Positions 16,002 through 24,957 of a DNA stretch of 64,000 nt are shown piece after piece. Source of the DNA: Flavobacterium panici (GTDB lineage Bacteria > Bacteroidota > Bacteroidia > Flavobacteriales > Flavobacteriaceae); contig NZ_CAIJDE010000028.1 in assembly GCF_903819335.1 (NCBI RefSeq), forward strand, positions 42,034 through 106,033, written 5' to 3'. The first letter of the stretch is position 1; each line of letters starts with the position of its first letter. The position numbers and the translations under genes were made by a program. The notes under the pieces are model-generated. The model was not told the origin of the DNA, did not search any database, and was given only the letters and a program-made list of their open reading frames with translations.

Positions 16002-16481
16002 ATGACAGCAAACGAAATAAACCAAAGCATCTCGAAAGATGAAGCAATTGGACGAGCAAGATTCAGTGACTTCCAAATAACGCAACAACCTGACTGGGAT
16101 ATAAACAAATTTTCAGAAACTACATCAGCTTCTTGGGATGTCAGCTATTATACTGGAACAACTAGAGATATGGTAATTGGCGAAATAAAAAACAGAAGCA
16201 AAAGCGACAATCAGTACGACACTTGGATTCTTGAAGAAATAAAAATCAGAGGATTATTTGAAACCAAAAGACTTTTACAACTCAAATATCCAAATGCATC
16301 TATCTACATTCATTACATCAATTTTTACAACAATACGGACAAACCAAGGTTTTGGGATATTACAAACCTTATTCCTGATTTTGAAAGTAATAGCTATCCT
16401 AAAAACTCATTCGACCCAAATGCTAAAATAATAGATAAGCTTTCAATGATGCTAAAAAATAACGAAGCTATTAACCTTTAA
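16002..16481 (+). CDS. Possible PD-(D/E)XK nuclease-like phage protein
   Basis: In this 159-residue protein, WDVSYYTGTT is followed by MVIGEIKNRS and then by WILEEIKIRGLFE. The D...E-x-K spacing on predicted strands is like the core of PD-(D/E)XK nucleases, but only the motif supports it. It has no signal peptide or membrane segment. The stop is 6 bp before the endolysin start, so the two genes are probably transcribed together, an unusual pairing. Confidence 0.45.
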   Translation: MTANEINQSISKDEAIGRARFSDFQITQQPDWDINKFSETTSASWDVSYYTGTTRDMVIGEIKNRSKSDNQYDTWILEEIKIRGLFETKRLLQLKYPNASIYIHYINFYNNTDKPRFWDITNLIPDFESNSYPKNSFDPNAKIIDKLSMMLKNNEAINL

Positions 16482-16487
16482 AAACAA

Positions 16488-17072
16488 TTGAATGAATTAA
16501 TACAACAATTAAACACCAAATACAATAGCGTACTTAATCGTTACGGTGTAGATACCCAAATCAGACGAGCACACTTTTGGTCGCAACTTTACCACGAAAG
16601 CAAGCTTGTGCCAAGAACCGAAAACCTCAACTACTCAGCTGAACGGCTTTTAAAAATTTTTCCTAAATACTTTAAAGATTTAGAGATGGCAAAGCAATAT
16701 CAACGCCAACCCGAAAAGATAGCAAACTTGGTTTATGCTGACCGTATGGGAAACGGTGACGTTGAAAGCGGTGACGGCTGGCGTTATCGTGGTCGTGGGT
16801 TTATCCAGCTAACTGGCCGCAATAACTATGAGGCGTTTTCTAAGCATTTAAAGGACGAAAAAATACTAACAGAACCCGAAACATTATTAAGCGAAATTAA
16901 TGCGTTGGTAAGCGCATTATGGTACTGGCAAACGAATAAGATTAATGCTGTCATAGATGATGACAACAACTTAAGTATCAAGCGGGTTACGAAGAAAATC
17001 AACGGGGGGCTACTAGGCTTAGCAGAGCGTGCTACCCTGTTCAAAGAAGTAAGCAAACTTAAACTTATTTAA
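16488..17072 (+). CDS. Glycoside hydrolase family 19 endolysin
   Basis: The 194-residue protein is a GH19 lysozyme/chitinase-type endolysin. The catalytic Glu37 (HFWSQLYHES), ENLNYSAERLLKIFPKYF, YADRMGNGD and the family signature WRYRGRGFIQLTGRNNY are all present. It would cut the peptidoglycan sugar backbone at lysis. There is no signal peptide or anchor, so a holin is needed. The start appears to be TTG at 16488; no in-frame ATG precedes the conserved region. The gene lies on the plus strand, outside the minus-strand late operon that holds the holin pair. Confidence 0.88.
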   Translation: MNELIQQLNTKYNSVLNRYGVDTQIRRAHFWSQLYHESKLVPRTENLNYSAERLLKIFPKYFKDLEMAKQYQRQPEKIANLVYADRMGNGDVESGDGWRYRGRGFIQLTGRNNYEAFSKHLKDEKILTEPETLLSEINALVSALWYWQTNKINAVIDDDNNLSIKRVTKKINGGLLGLAERATLFKEVSKLKLI

Positions 17073-17812
17073 CGCTTAAGTTTGCCAGCTAATTTTCTGC
17101 GATAGTGTTTAGGATAATTCAACAAATAATACTTTTTAAAGTTCTTATGAAAATACAAATCAAGCCTTTCAATATCTTGGAAATATTTAAAAAATACTAA
17201 GTCGTAGTCAGGAAATTTTTTAATGTCAAATGTTGGTAAATTAAAAGCAAAACCTTTTTTCAAGAATAAAGAATCTTTTAAACTAAATAAAATTGATTTT
17301 AATTCATCGTCAACGTGTTTTCCTGACTTCAAAATTTTATTAATCGTTTTCACGGTAGAATTTCTTCTAATCATTAAAAACGATACTAAATTATGATTTT
17401 CATAATTGTATGTTTTTAAATCCTTTACATTATCATATTTTAAACGTTCTTCAAATTCTTTCAGGGTTGGATAAAACTCTTTTAAATGCACATCTTGTTT
17501 CAAGACTTTAATAATATGATTACTGTTGCTAATAATAAGATTAGTTTTAAAAGAAATATATGGTAAAATAGATTTTTTTTCTTGTTTCTCAACTAAATAA
17601 ACATTTAAGAAATAAAAAATATAACCCGCAATATAGGACAAACAAAGATTATCAATTACCGTTTCAGCTTTATCAGCTTTATTTGAAAATATCCAAAATG
17701 CATTAAACTTAAAATCTATAAAGTTTATCCAAAATGTAATTATCGATGTTAAAACAAAGATTAATGTAAGTCCTTTTATTTTCATAAGTAGATTAAATTT
17801 TAGCTTCTCCAA
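17069..17812 (-). CDS. Two-helix membrane protein of unknown function
   Basis: Two N-terminal transmembrane segments (about 14-32 and 53-71, with VYLVEKQEKKS after the second) precede a helical, lysine-rich cytosolic domain of about 170 residues that ends KHYRRKLAGKLKR. Its stop codon overlaps that of the endolysin on the other strand, and CAAACTTAA/TTAAGTTTG around the overlap could end both transcripts. It is unrecognised; membrane-anchored proteins of this shape in prophages can act in exclusion or signalling. Confidence 0.6.
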   Translation of the reverse strand: MEKLKFNLLMKIKGLTLIFVLTSIITFWINFIDFKFNAFWIFSNKADKAETVIDNLCLSYIAGYIFYFLNVYLVEKQEKKSILPYISFKTNLIISNSNHIIKVLKQDVHLKEFYPTLKEFEERLKYDNVKDLKTYNYENHNLVSFLMIRRNSTVKTINKILKSGKHVDDELKSILFSLKDSLFLKKGFAFNLPTFDIKKFPDYDLVFFKYFQDIERLDLYFHKNFKKYYLLNYPKHYRRKLAGKLKR

Positions 17813-17927
17813 AGAAAAACAATTAAAATAACACTTTCATTTTTTAATACTTCTTTTTAAGGTTACGTAAAACCGTAATGATTTTAAAAATTTTGCTATT
17901 TACTTTATATTTCTAAAATGAGTAAAA

Positions 17928-18077
17928 ATGAAAAAATCGCTTGAAGAACAATATTTAGATATTAGAGTAGAAATGCAGAACCATTTCAAAGAGATGGAAA
18001 AGGAATCAAAAATTGAAATGGCTGCTCTTAAAGCATTAGTCACTTTGTTTTCTTCGGTCTTATTGTTTTGGCTATAA
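17928..18077 (+). CDS. 49-residue tail-anchored protein
   Basis: The frame from ATG 17928 reads MKKSLEEQYLDIRVEMQNHF, a charged helix, and ends in a hydrophobic segment LVTLFSSVLLFWL right before the stop. This charged-helix plus C-terminal membrane anchor is seen in small phage lysis or signalling proteins. It sits among three other membrane protein genes. Coding status is inferred from composition. Confidence 0.5.
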   Translation: MKKSLEEQYLDIRVEMQNHFKEMEKESKIEMAALKALVTLFSSVLLFWL

Positions 18078-18121
18078 TTTAACTTAAATTGATTGATTAT
18101 ATTTGTTAAAAATCTCGCAGT

Positions 18122-18751
18122 ATGGAAAACGTATTAACTACTATTCTCAGCTCTTCAATTGTTGCGACTTTGGTTGCAGGAATTGTAACAAGAATTACTG
18201 AAGGAAGAATTCAAAGCACTTTTGACAAGAAACTTGAAAGCGTCAAAAAAGAACATTCATTAGAAATCGCAAAATTTCAAAGTGAGTTGGATTCACTAAA
18301 AGCAAAGGAAAATTTCAAGTTTACCAAATTACACGAAGAGCGTTTTAAGGTATTAAAAGAAACTTACGCATTACTAAATAAGTGTAGAAACGATTTGGGT
18401 CTTTTCGTTGCTGAAATTAAACTTATCCCTAGAGATACAACGTTTGAAAAAAACGAGGAAAAATTACATAAGAATTTCTTAGCTTCTAACGAGGAGGTTG
18501 TTAGATACATCGATGATAATTTAATTTTTTTTAGTGAAAATCTTGAATCAATGCTTGCTGAGTTTTTAGAAGAATCTTTTCAAATTTCTATTGATTATAA
18601 CCCAAACCATCCTGTTAACAAATTAGTATTTCCTCATAGAGAAGTTAAAAAGAATACTGTATCATCTTATCAAAGACTTAACAACAACATTCAACCGATA
18701 ATGATTGCGATTAGAACAGAATTTCGAGAACTCTTAGGAGCTAATTTATAA
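18122..18751 (+). CDS. Membrane-anchored coiled-coil protein
   Basis: An N-terminal membrane segment (about 5-24) is followed by a coiled coil (about 34-75, KKLESVKKEHSLEIAKFQSELDSLKAKENFKF) and a helical domain to residue 209. No enzyme motif is seen. A TATATTTG box (18098-18105) precedes it by 16 bp, matching the host -7 element, so it may be expressed in the lysogen. The function is unknown. Confidence 0.6.
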   Translation: MENVLTTILSSSIVATLVAGIVTRITEGRIQSTFDKKLESVKKEHSLEIAKFQSELDSLKAKENFKFTKLHEERFKVLKETYALLNKCRNDLGLFVAEIKLIPRDTTFEKNEEKLHKNFLASNEEVVRYIDDNLIFFSENLESMLAEFLEESFQISIDYNPNHPVNKLVFPHREVKKNTVSSYQRLNNNIQPIMIAIRTEFRELLGANL

Positions 18752-18811
18752 TTTTAAAATTCATATAAGATTTGTACTATTGTAATTACAACTAAATACT
18801 TTATAACAATT

Positions 18812-19252
18812 ATGGCAGAATGGTTTTTAAAAAATGCTGACACAATAATAACAGGGGTTTTGAGCAGTCTAGTTTTTTTATTAATAACAAAGCTTTTAAG
18901 CTTAAAAATAGAGTCGATTAATAAAGCTTATAACTATATTGCATCAATTACATTAGGAAAAATTATCTTTTTCTCTATCTATTATATTCTTCCAGTTTTT
19001 ACGATAGTTAACTTTATTATAGCTAATTATTATAAGACTTTGACTTTTGGTGAGACTTTACCATTTTTATTATTATGTTTCTTTTTTACTTTTACGATAT
19101 TATTAAGACTCATTACAGAAATATTTAGAGATTTAACTAACTTATTAGTAACTCAAAATAAACACGCAGATATTTCAAATGGTGTAATTAATAAAGTAAA
19201 TGAACTAACGGAACATCTAATTGCCAAAAATTCGCAGGAAAATCAAGAGTAA
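18812..19252 (+). CDS. Membrane protein with three predicted helices
   Basis: The 146 residues have hydrophobic segments at about 10-30, 48-72 and 84-104, then a charged tail (LTNLLVTQNKHADISNGVINKVNELTEHL). It follows the coiled-coil gene on the same strand with a 60-bp gap and ends in a strong terminator. I do not recognise it. It could be a holin-like or exclusion protein. Confidence 0.55.
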   Translation: MAEWFLKNADTIITGVLSSLVFLLITKLLSLKIESINKAYNYIASITLGKIIFFSIYYILPVFTIVNFIIANYYKTLTFGETLPFLLLCFFFTFTILLRLITEIFRDLTNLLVTQNKHADISNGVINKVNELTEHLIAKNSQENQE

Positions 19253-19268
19253 ATACATATTTAAAAAC

Positions 19269-19295
19269 AAGTCCGGCGAGTGCCGGACTTTGTTA
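19269..19295 (+). terminator. Intrinsic terminator
   Basis: AAGTCCGGC (19269-19277), loop GAGT, GCCGGACTT (19282-19290), then TTGTTATTTTT. It closes the plus-strand membrane-protein group. Confidence 0.9.
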
Positions 19296-19458
19296 TTTTT
19301 AATTTATAAACAAAGATTTTGATTATGATTTCAATTGTTAGAAACTTTGTAAAGAATCTACGAACTTACTACGCATCTGTTGTTGCTGGGCTGTCTGCTT
19401 AAGTTTGGGCCGCTTTACTTTAGAGGTCTTTTACTTCCGTTGAAATTTCTTTCTTCAT

Positions 19459-19668
19459 TTACTTTTTTTTGATGTTTATTAGTTTCTCAGCTGCGTTGAT
19501 TCCCAATGCACCTAATGCAAGTATAAGAACCGAATTATTGGCCGCTTCATTTGGAAAAACAAACATATAAGCGCATAAACTTAATCCAGCCACCAAACCA
19601 ATAAAGCGTTTACTAGATGGATTCGAGTTGTATTCAATTAGTTTCTTTATGTAGTTTAGGAATATCAT
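19459..19668 (-). CDS. Holin-like small membrane protein
   Basis: The 69 residues contain two membrane segments (about 22-37 and 44-60) and a lysine-rich end (EKLINIKKK), with SSKRFIGLVAGLSLCAYMF typical of small phage holins. Its ATG overlaps the stop of the preceding gene in a TAATG, so translation is coupled. It is the last gene of the minus-strand late region, which fits lysis timing. Confidence 0.65.
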   Translation of the reverse strand: MIFLNYIKKLIEYNSNPSSKRFIGLVAGLSLCAYMFVFPNEAANNSVLILALGALGINAAEKLINIKKK

Positions 19669-19922
19669 TATAAATCTTTTTTCTTGCTAAGTTCTTTTGA
19701 GAGTTGTTTAATCTCTTGGCTAAGTTCTTTTATTGCCGTAAATAAATCATCTATACGGTTGTTAAGTGTATTATGCTCGGTTTCGATTACTTTGATTGAT
19801 GTTGTGTGTTCGTTAATCATAGTATCGTGCTTTTGTATCTTTTCAAATAATTGTTTAATAAAATATCCAATTACTGAGATTAGAAAAGAAATAACCGTTA
19901 ACGCTAGTTGTTCTATATTCAT
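19668..19922 (-). CDS. XhlA-like membrane/coiled-coil protein
   Basis: An N-terminal membrane segment (about 7-23) is followed by a coiled coil up to residue 80 (VIETEHNTLNNRIDDLFTAIKELSQEIKQLSKEL). The arrangement is that of haemolysin XhlA-type lysis accessory proteins, though the orientation is reversed relative to XhlA, whose anchor is C-terminal. It is coupled to the holin-like gene. A promoter of the shared late type lies upstream (19939-19969). Confidence 0.5.
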   Translation of the reverse strand: MNIEQLALTVISFLISVIGYFIKQLFEKIQKHDTMINEHTTSIKVIETEHNTLNNRIDDLFTAIKELSQEIKQLSKELSKKKDL

Positions 19923-19938
19923 TTGTTTTCGTTTATGG

Positions 19939-19969
19939 TTATTATAGTTTTAATAAAGGCGAACGTAAA
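19939..19969 (-). promoter_or_regulatory. Late promoter copy 3 (TTTACGT-N16-TATAATAA)
   Basis: On the minus strand TTTACGT (complement of 19963-19969), 16 bp, TATAATAA (complement of 19939-19946). The spacing equals that of copies 1 and 2, and the flank ACGTTTAC is shared with copy 2. The ATG of the lysis unit lies 16 bases after the box. Confidence 0.55.
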
Positions 19970-19995
19970 CGTCCGCCCGTGTTAAAATTTTATTG

Positions 19996-22899
19996 TTAGC
20001 TGAATACCTTAATTTCAAAAGTCGCTCTATTAATTAAACCATTTGTTAAAGTAGCTGATGAATTGTAAGTATTAATTGTAACAACGCTTGTGCTTGTCGG
20101 TACTGCTTTTAAAACCATTACTGCCGCTGTTGAGTTTCCAATTCCAAGATTAACAAGTGTTTTATCAGTTGTAAATACTGTACTACCTGCCGTAGCTGTA
20201 AACGTACCAGTTGAACTATATGCAAATGTTAGTGTTGCTCCTAACGTGTTTTCTAATACTGTAACAGTTGGTGCGCTTGTTCCAGTCTGAGTAATCAATC
20301 CTACATAGGTTTTATAAGTTCTTACCGAACCATCACCCATTAAGAAATCGTTGCTGCTTGAACCATTACGAACGAACCCACCCGCTTGTACTGTACCGTC
20401 ATTCTGTACCTCAAACTTAGAAACGTTATTTACAGAATAAAAAGCAAATTTACCTGTATATGTGCTTGGATTTTGACATATCAACATTGTTGCTGCACCA
20501 GCACCAACCATATTAATTGCGCTGGCTGTTGAAGCTGTAGACGTATTCGAAAGCCCTAAAGCTGGGTTATTTGATGTTGATGAAACAACACTAATACCAC
20601 CCGCACCAGTATCTGAAATACTTAAAGCGCAGTTATTAACGTTTGAGTTTACAATTCTTAACACTGAGTTATTTGTCCCTGATACTGTACTAGTATCCGT
20701 TAACAATAACTGAGTTGTTGCACTGGTTGAATTTGCCATCGTAAGACGACCCGTTTTGGTTTGGTTTCCCGTTGTTAAAACTGCATTTGTTAACCCTGAT
20801 ATCGCATTATTAACGAACGCAGTTGTTGCAACTTGTGTGTTGCTAGTTCCTGCTGATGCTGTAGGAGCAAACACTGTACTATTGAACGTTGTTTGTCCAT
20901 TTCTAAGAATTTCAACAAGTGTTGTACCCATTCTAGAAAATCTAAAACCTGCTGAAGTTGTTGCAGAAAAATCGACACCCGCATTTGTTCTAATATCGAA
21001 CTGCATATCTGCGTTTGAATTTCCGTTTGAAGCTGAACCCATAAGATATAAACCTACCGAATCGGTGCTTTTACCAACGATAACAGGAACTGAACTAATC
21101 GAACTTGCATTACCTATTGAAACAGACCCGTTTGTTTGTCCTGAAACGTCAAATAAACCAATAGCACCCGTGTTAATATCCAACCTTCCAACTGGTGAAG
21201 TAACTCCAATACCTACACGTCCGTTAGTTGTTAAATATAAGTCGGGATTTGTACCGCCACTTTGTGCAGTAATCAATAAATCTTTACCAGTTGTTGAAGC
21301 AACCCCAGTTGATTTAAAACGGTTATATGTTGCGTTTGAACCATCAAAGAAAGTCCCACCGCTAACATCAACAATATGTAATTTTGCACTTGGCGAAGAT
21401 GTACCGATACCAACGTTACCGTTACGCATAATATCAACCAAAGATGTTGCGTATCTTGTAAAACGAAACGCTGTTCCTGTTGTACCTGTAAAGTCAAGAC
21501 CTGTTGTGCTTCTAGTGTTTAAAATCATATCAGGACTTGGGTTGCTTTCATTTACACCCGCCATAATTTGCAATCCTGCATTATTTGACGATTTACCAAC
21601 AAGTGTTGGAACTGCTGAACTACCACCACCATTGGCAAATGAGATTGTACCCTCCGTTTGTCCTGACACATCAACCGTAATACCTGAAAGACCTGTGTTA
21701 ACATTCAGTTTACCAACTGGCGTGATTGTACCGATACCAACGTTACCCCCTGCCTGTATGCTCATAGGGTTGCTAACTCCTGCCTCAGTAAAAAATAAAT
21801 CGCTCCCGCTAACTCTTACGTCCCAACGTTTGTTAATTGGTGAAGATGCCGAGTTTACAAGTGACAAAGTCGGAATACTAGCCGTAATCCTTGTGTTTTG
21901 CGTAATCAATATGTTTGTACCATCGTCAGAAATTGCCGAATTCCCGAATGTTGAAAGTCCTGTAAACTTTGGAATTACGTTTGTTGTTCCTGTAATAGTT
22001 GCCTGTTTACCGTTTAACTGTGTTTGAATTGAACTTGTTGCATCATTATACAGCTTTTGATTATCTGTTTGGTAGTTCTTGTTTGTTGTTTCATTTACTT
22101 GTGCAGTTGTGTAGTCGCCTGACATAGCAGTAACCACACCAGCACGACCGAACACGCTAACTACGTTGTCCGCTCCTGAGTGTTGTTTCTCCCAAGTCGT
22201 ACCGTTATATACAACATAATCACCAACTACGAAATTTAAGTTGTTCACTCCTGAACCGCTAACCGTAACACGGTAAACGTCTCCTGTGTTTCCTGTTCCA
22301 TTAACCAGCGTAGGTGTATTTGTTGAAGCATTGTAAACTCCTTTGTACTCCATTACGCTATTAGGTAACTGCGAAGTAAGGATTTTGCCCGCACTATCTA
22401 ACCCAGCGTAACCGTTAGCCTGGTCTTTTTCGCTTATGTCTTGTTTTAATAATAAAGCATTGTAAACAGCGTCCTCACTTGGTGCATATCCTGTTGTACC
22501 CTCGTTGATTGTCTGTGTTACCTTAGTGTCAACGTATTCGAATGACGGTTTATAATCCAAAGCCAATTGTAAATCGGCTTGGTCTGTAATATCACCCGTA
22601 ATATCACCCCACTCAACCGACGTAAGAATATCAGGTTTGTTTTTAATATAAGCGTCGCTTGCTGTATCGTTATCTAACCAGTCAGATTGTACGTTTTTTT
22701 CGGCATCTGCTGGAATACCCGCAAGCTTGTTTTTTTCGGCTGTAGTATAGTCGTTTGTGCTAAGACCTTTACCGCTGATTTTATCAACCTTAGTAGCGTA
22801 TAACTCTGTGAAATTGTCCTCACATTTGATGTTAGCGTCTCTAAGTGTATCACCTAAGTTGTCGTTCGGTGTTGATGTATTAATATGCTTTTGAGCCAT
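19996..22899 (-). CDS. Phage tail fibre / receptor-binding protein
   Basis: The 967-residue protein begins with a virion-attachment-like segment (MAQKHINTSTPNDNLGDTLR) and linker motifs typical of Bacteroidota fibres (VVSVFGRAGVVTAMSGDYTTAQVNE). Several GNVGIGTSSPSAKLHI-type turns occur, a pattern of trimeric beta-helix fibres. Two modules of about 150 residues (starting near 395 and 560) are clearly duplicated: both run P-V-G-(K/R)-L...VDVSGQT or FDVSGQT...VGKS...FRF(T/S)R...RNG. It probably binds host surface glycans or proteins. The C-terminus may be a separate tip domain. Confidence 0.8.
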   Translation of the reverse strand: MAQKHINTSTPNDNLGDTLRDANIKCEDNFTELYATKVDKISGKGLSTNDYTTAEKNKLAGIPADAEKNVQSDWLDNDTASDAYIKNKPDILTSVEWGDITGDITDQADLQLALDYKPSFEYVDTKVTQTINEGTTGYAPSEDAVYNALLLKQDISEKDQANGYAGLDSAGKILTSQLPNSVMEYKGVYNASTNTPTLVNGTGNTGDVYRVTVSGSGVNNLNFVVGDYVVYNGTTWEKQHSGADNVVSVFGRAGVVTAMSGDYTTAQVNETTNKNYQTDNQKLYNDATSSIQTQLNGKQATITGTTNVIPKFTGLSTFGNSAISDDGTNILITQNTRITASIPTLSLVNSASSPINKRWDVRVSGSDLFFTEAGVSNPMSIQAGGNVGIGTITPVGKLNVNTGLSGITVDVSGQTEGTISFANGGGSSAVPTLVGKSSNNAGLQIMAGVNESNPSPDMILNTRSTTGLDFTGTTGTAFRFTRYATSLVDIMRNGNVGIGTSSPSAKLHIVDVSGGTFFDGSNATYNRFKSTGVASTTGKDLLITAQSGGTNPDLYLTTNGRVGIGVTSPVGRLDINTGAIGLFDVSGQTNGSVSIGNASSISSVPVIVGKSTDSVGLYLMGSASNGNSNADMQFDIRTNAGVDFSATTSAGFRFSRMGTTLVEILRNGQTTFNSTVFAPTASAGTSNTQVATTAFVNNAISGLTNAVLTTGNQTKTGRLTMANSTSATTQLLLTDTSTVSGTNNSVLRIVNSNVNNCALSISDTGAGGISVVSSTSNNPALGLSNTSTASTASAINMVGAGAATMLICQNPSTYTGKFAFYSVNNVSKFEVQNDGTVQAGGFVRNGSSSNDFLMGDGSVRTYKTYVGLITQTGTSAPTVTVLENTLGATLTFAYSSTGTFTATAGSTVFTTDKTLVNLGIGNSTAAVMVLKAVPTSTSVVTINTYNSSATLTNGLINRATFEIKVFS

Positions 22900-22905
22900 A
22901 AAATA

Positions 22906-23388
22906 TTAGTACCAGCCAATTAGGTTGGTTGTGTTTTTGTCTTCGTTATTTTGTCCGTACTCAGGTACTGGGTTTTTCTCTATGAACTTGTAAAAGTTCT
23001 GTTCGTAGCTTATTGCGATTGATTCGTATGTTTTGCCGATTATCGATAATTCATTTAGGGGTGTGTTGCTCGAACCCTCAGCACCGACTTTGTAAGTTCC
23101 TGCGTTGGTTGTCTTGCTTGTATTGATTGATAAATAAATACTGCAAGAGAAAAACGAAAGCATATCTATTACGTAATCGGTATAAATCGTTAAATAAAGC
23201 CCGTGAAGTGTTCCATCTGCATAGTCAGTTGAAATCTTATTGTATAAGTCTAGTCCTAAGATTCTCTTTAACTGCGTAGTCTGCGCAATAACAATGCTTG
23301 GTGCTAACTGGTCAGGGTCGATGTTACCGCCAAAGCCCACCGTTTCACTAATAGTATTAGGTTTGATTAATATCTTTTGCTTTGCCAT
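22906..23388 (-). CDS. Probable head-tail connector (DUF6712-like)
   Basis: The 160-residue protein lies directly downstream of the portal gene, joined by TAATG coupling. It has the helical pattern of gp6-type connectors (LAPSIVIAQTTQLKRILGLDLYNKI, then a long central helix region and YEQNFYKFIEKNPVPEYG). I place it in the Bacteroidota phage connector family with moderate confidence; position and size support that. Confidence 0.55.
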   Translation of the reverse strand: MAKQKILIKPNTISETVGFGGNIDPDQLAPSIVIAQTTQLKRILGLDLYNKISTDYADGTLHGLYLTIYTDYVIDMLSFFSCSIYLSINTSKTTNAGTYKVGAEGSSNTPLNELSIIGKTYESIAISYEQNFYKFIEKNPVPEYGQNNEDKNTTNLIGWY

Positions 23389-24590
23389 TATTCAATGATT
23401 TTAGGAACTTCGTTATTGTTTTCAGGTTTATCAATAAGGTTGATATTTTCCAAGTCCTGCGAACGTGTTGAATTGTTGGTATTCTCTAGTTTGGTTTCTT
23501 CTTTGAAGTCTTCAAAATCCAGCTCAATACTTGAATCGATTACATTAAAAACCTTATTCAACCCGTTAAGTATTACCTCACGCATTGGGTTTATATGTCT
23601 TCTGAATAAACCACGGGTTGCCGTTGCGATTTCGTCAGCATTAGAACTGAATCCGTTACCAGTGTTTGACCCAGCAAATAAAATAGGTGGTGCGGAATGC
23701 GCAACAATTAGCTTTCTTTCGGCTTCTTCTGAATAAAAAACGTTTTGCTGGTTAAGCTCAGGCGGTGAAAGCTGGTCAACTGTTGTAGCTTCTTCTAGTC
23801 CCTCGTTGAATGATACCAACACCCCGCTTTGGTTGTCAGTTCCTACGATTTTATTTCTTACGTTTTCAGCTTGTTTTTCGGCAACCTCTTTTTCGTGAAT
23901 ACGACCGTTGTTATAGTTTACTACCGTTAACACGCTCATTGCGTTCAAGAAGTGGTTTTTACCAGCATTAGCAAGCTGCCCTTCAACGTTAGCCCAAGGA
24001 ATACCCGCCAAGTAGTCAGGAACTGGGAAAAACGGCTCTCTCGATGGTCTTCTAACGCTTAGTATTTCTAAGTCGTTACCTTTGTAAACACCTGTATAAA
24101 CTGGTATAAGTACAGGGCGGTACTTGTATTGTGCGCACCAGTCCCAAGAATACCAATAACCGTTGATATTGTTCTTTTCGTCTAGATTTACAGCAAGCTT
24201 TGCAATGTCAATTCGTTCGATTCTAAGCGGTTTCTTTGCTAGTGACCAAATAACCTGTACTGCATAACCGCCAAATAGCTTGTAATCTTGGCATAAAAGC
24301 AATACGTCTTCATCTGATATGTATTTCTTTATGTTCTGCCCGTTTATATCATAGATACCGCAACCGTAGATGTAGTTAACAAAAGCGTTAATAATACTTG
24401 CATTGGTTGGGCTGTCATCGTAAGCATCGATATAAAGTTTGTAGTTGCCGTTATTTATACCATTTGTTACCCATTTACGCCCGTAAGCTGGTTTAATATC
24501 AATTGGCTGGAAAGCCGACATTAATACGTTTGCCTCGAAAGCGAAATTGTTAGTACTCGTAACGGCTGCTGCTTTGTTGTTTGTACTCAT
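23388..24590 (-). CDS. Phage portal protein
   Basis: This is the portal ring of the capsid vertex, through which DNA passes. The start is placed at the ATG for MSTNNKAAA (24590); a TTG ten codons upstream is possible. Family features are the N-terminal YIYGCGIYDINGQN, the clip region LAVNLDEKNNINGYWYS, SVLTVVNYNNGRIHEK, and the C-terminal helix with PPILFAGSNTGNGFSSNADEIATATRGLF. It overlaps the preceding small gene by about 40 bp and is coupled to the connector. Its position after the capsid gene is unusual. Confidence 0.85.
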   Translation of the reverse strand: MSTNNKAAAVTSTNNFAFEANVLMSAFQPIDIKPAYGRKWVTNGINNGNYKLYIDAYDDSPTNASIINAFVNYIYGCGIYDINGQNIKKYISDEDVLLLCQDYKLFGGYAVQVIWSLAKKPLRIERIDIAKLAVNLDEKNNINGYWYSWDWCAQYKYRPVLIPVYTGVYKGNDLEILSVRRPSREPFFPVPDYLAGIPWANVEGQLANAGKNHFLNAMSVLTVVNYNNGRIHEKEVAEKQAENVRNKIVGTDNQSGVLVSFNEGLEEATTVDQLSPPELNQQNVFYSEEAERKLIVAHSAPPILFAGSNTGNGFSSNADEIATATRGLFRRHINPMREVILNGLNKVFNVIDSSIELDFEDFKEETKLENTNNSTRSQDLENINLIDKPENNNEVPKIIE

Positions 24591-24888
24591 AGTTTTGTAC
24601 GTCCGTATTTTCGTCAACAACTAATAGCTTACCTAAGTAAACCAAGCTGTTGTTATTCGTTATGTTACTTACAGTAATCTCGTACCTGTTACCGCTTTCA
24701 AAGTCTGCGGGAACGTCTGTAATTACTATATTTAAATATGAAGCCGAAACTGAAAAAGTAAACACCAAATCAATCATAGTATTGGTTAACTCATTCTTAA
24801 GCTTTACGCTTAATTCGTCCATTGAATTTGGATATTGTCTTGGTATGCAGTTGAATTGCTCCAACTGGTTTAATTTGATAACTTTCAT
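24550..24888 (-). CDS. Small prophage structural-region protein
   Basis: The 112-residue protein begins MKVIKLNQLEQFNCIPRQYP and has a beta-rich centre (IDLVFTFSVSASYLNIVITDV, YEITVSNITNNNSLVYLGKLLV). It overlaps the portal start. A head or decoration-type role is suggested by position between the capsid-region gene and the portal. No family is recognised. Confidence 0.5.
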   Translation of the reverse strand: MKVIKLNQLEQFNCIPRQYPNSMDELSVKLKNELTNTMIDLVFTFSVSASYLNIVITDVPADFESGNRYEITVSNITNNNSLVYLGKLLVVDENTDVQNYEYKQQSSSRYEY

Positions 24889-24957
24889 ATTGATTTTATT
24901 AAAAAAAAAGCAGGCATATTAATTGCCTGCCTTATTTTATTAGATTAATTATTTAGC

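Noticed and set aside
19325..19402. 25-codon frame after the plus-strand terminator
   Set aside because: Possible short peptide but no promoter is visible and it lies behind a strong terminator.
20756..22027. 423-codon open frame opposite the tail fibre gene
   Set aside because: It is a mirror frame of a Thr/Val/Asn-rich repetitive gene; its protein is Pro/Val-rich without any domain, and no initiation signal precedes it.
9226..22899. Invertible tail-fibre switch run by the small recombinase
   Set aside because: No pair of matching inverted crossover sites flanking fibre segments was found, and the recombinase gene is 10 kb from the fibre.
19996..22899. Diversity-generating retroelement acting on the fibre
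   Set aside because: No reverse transcriptase or template repeat is present in the prophage.
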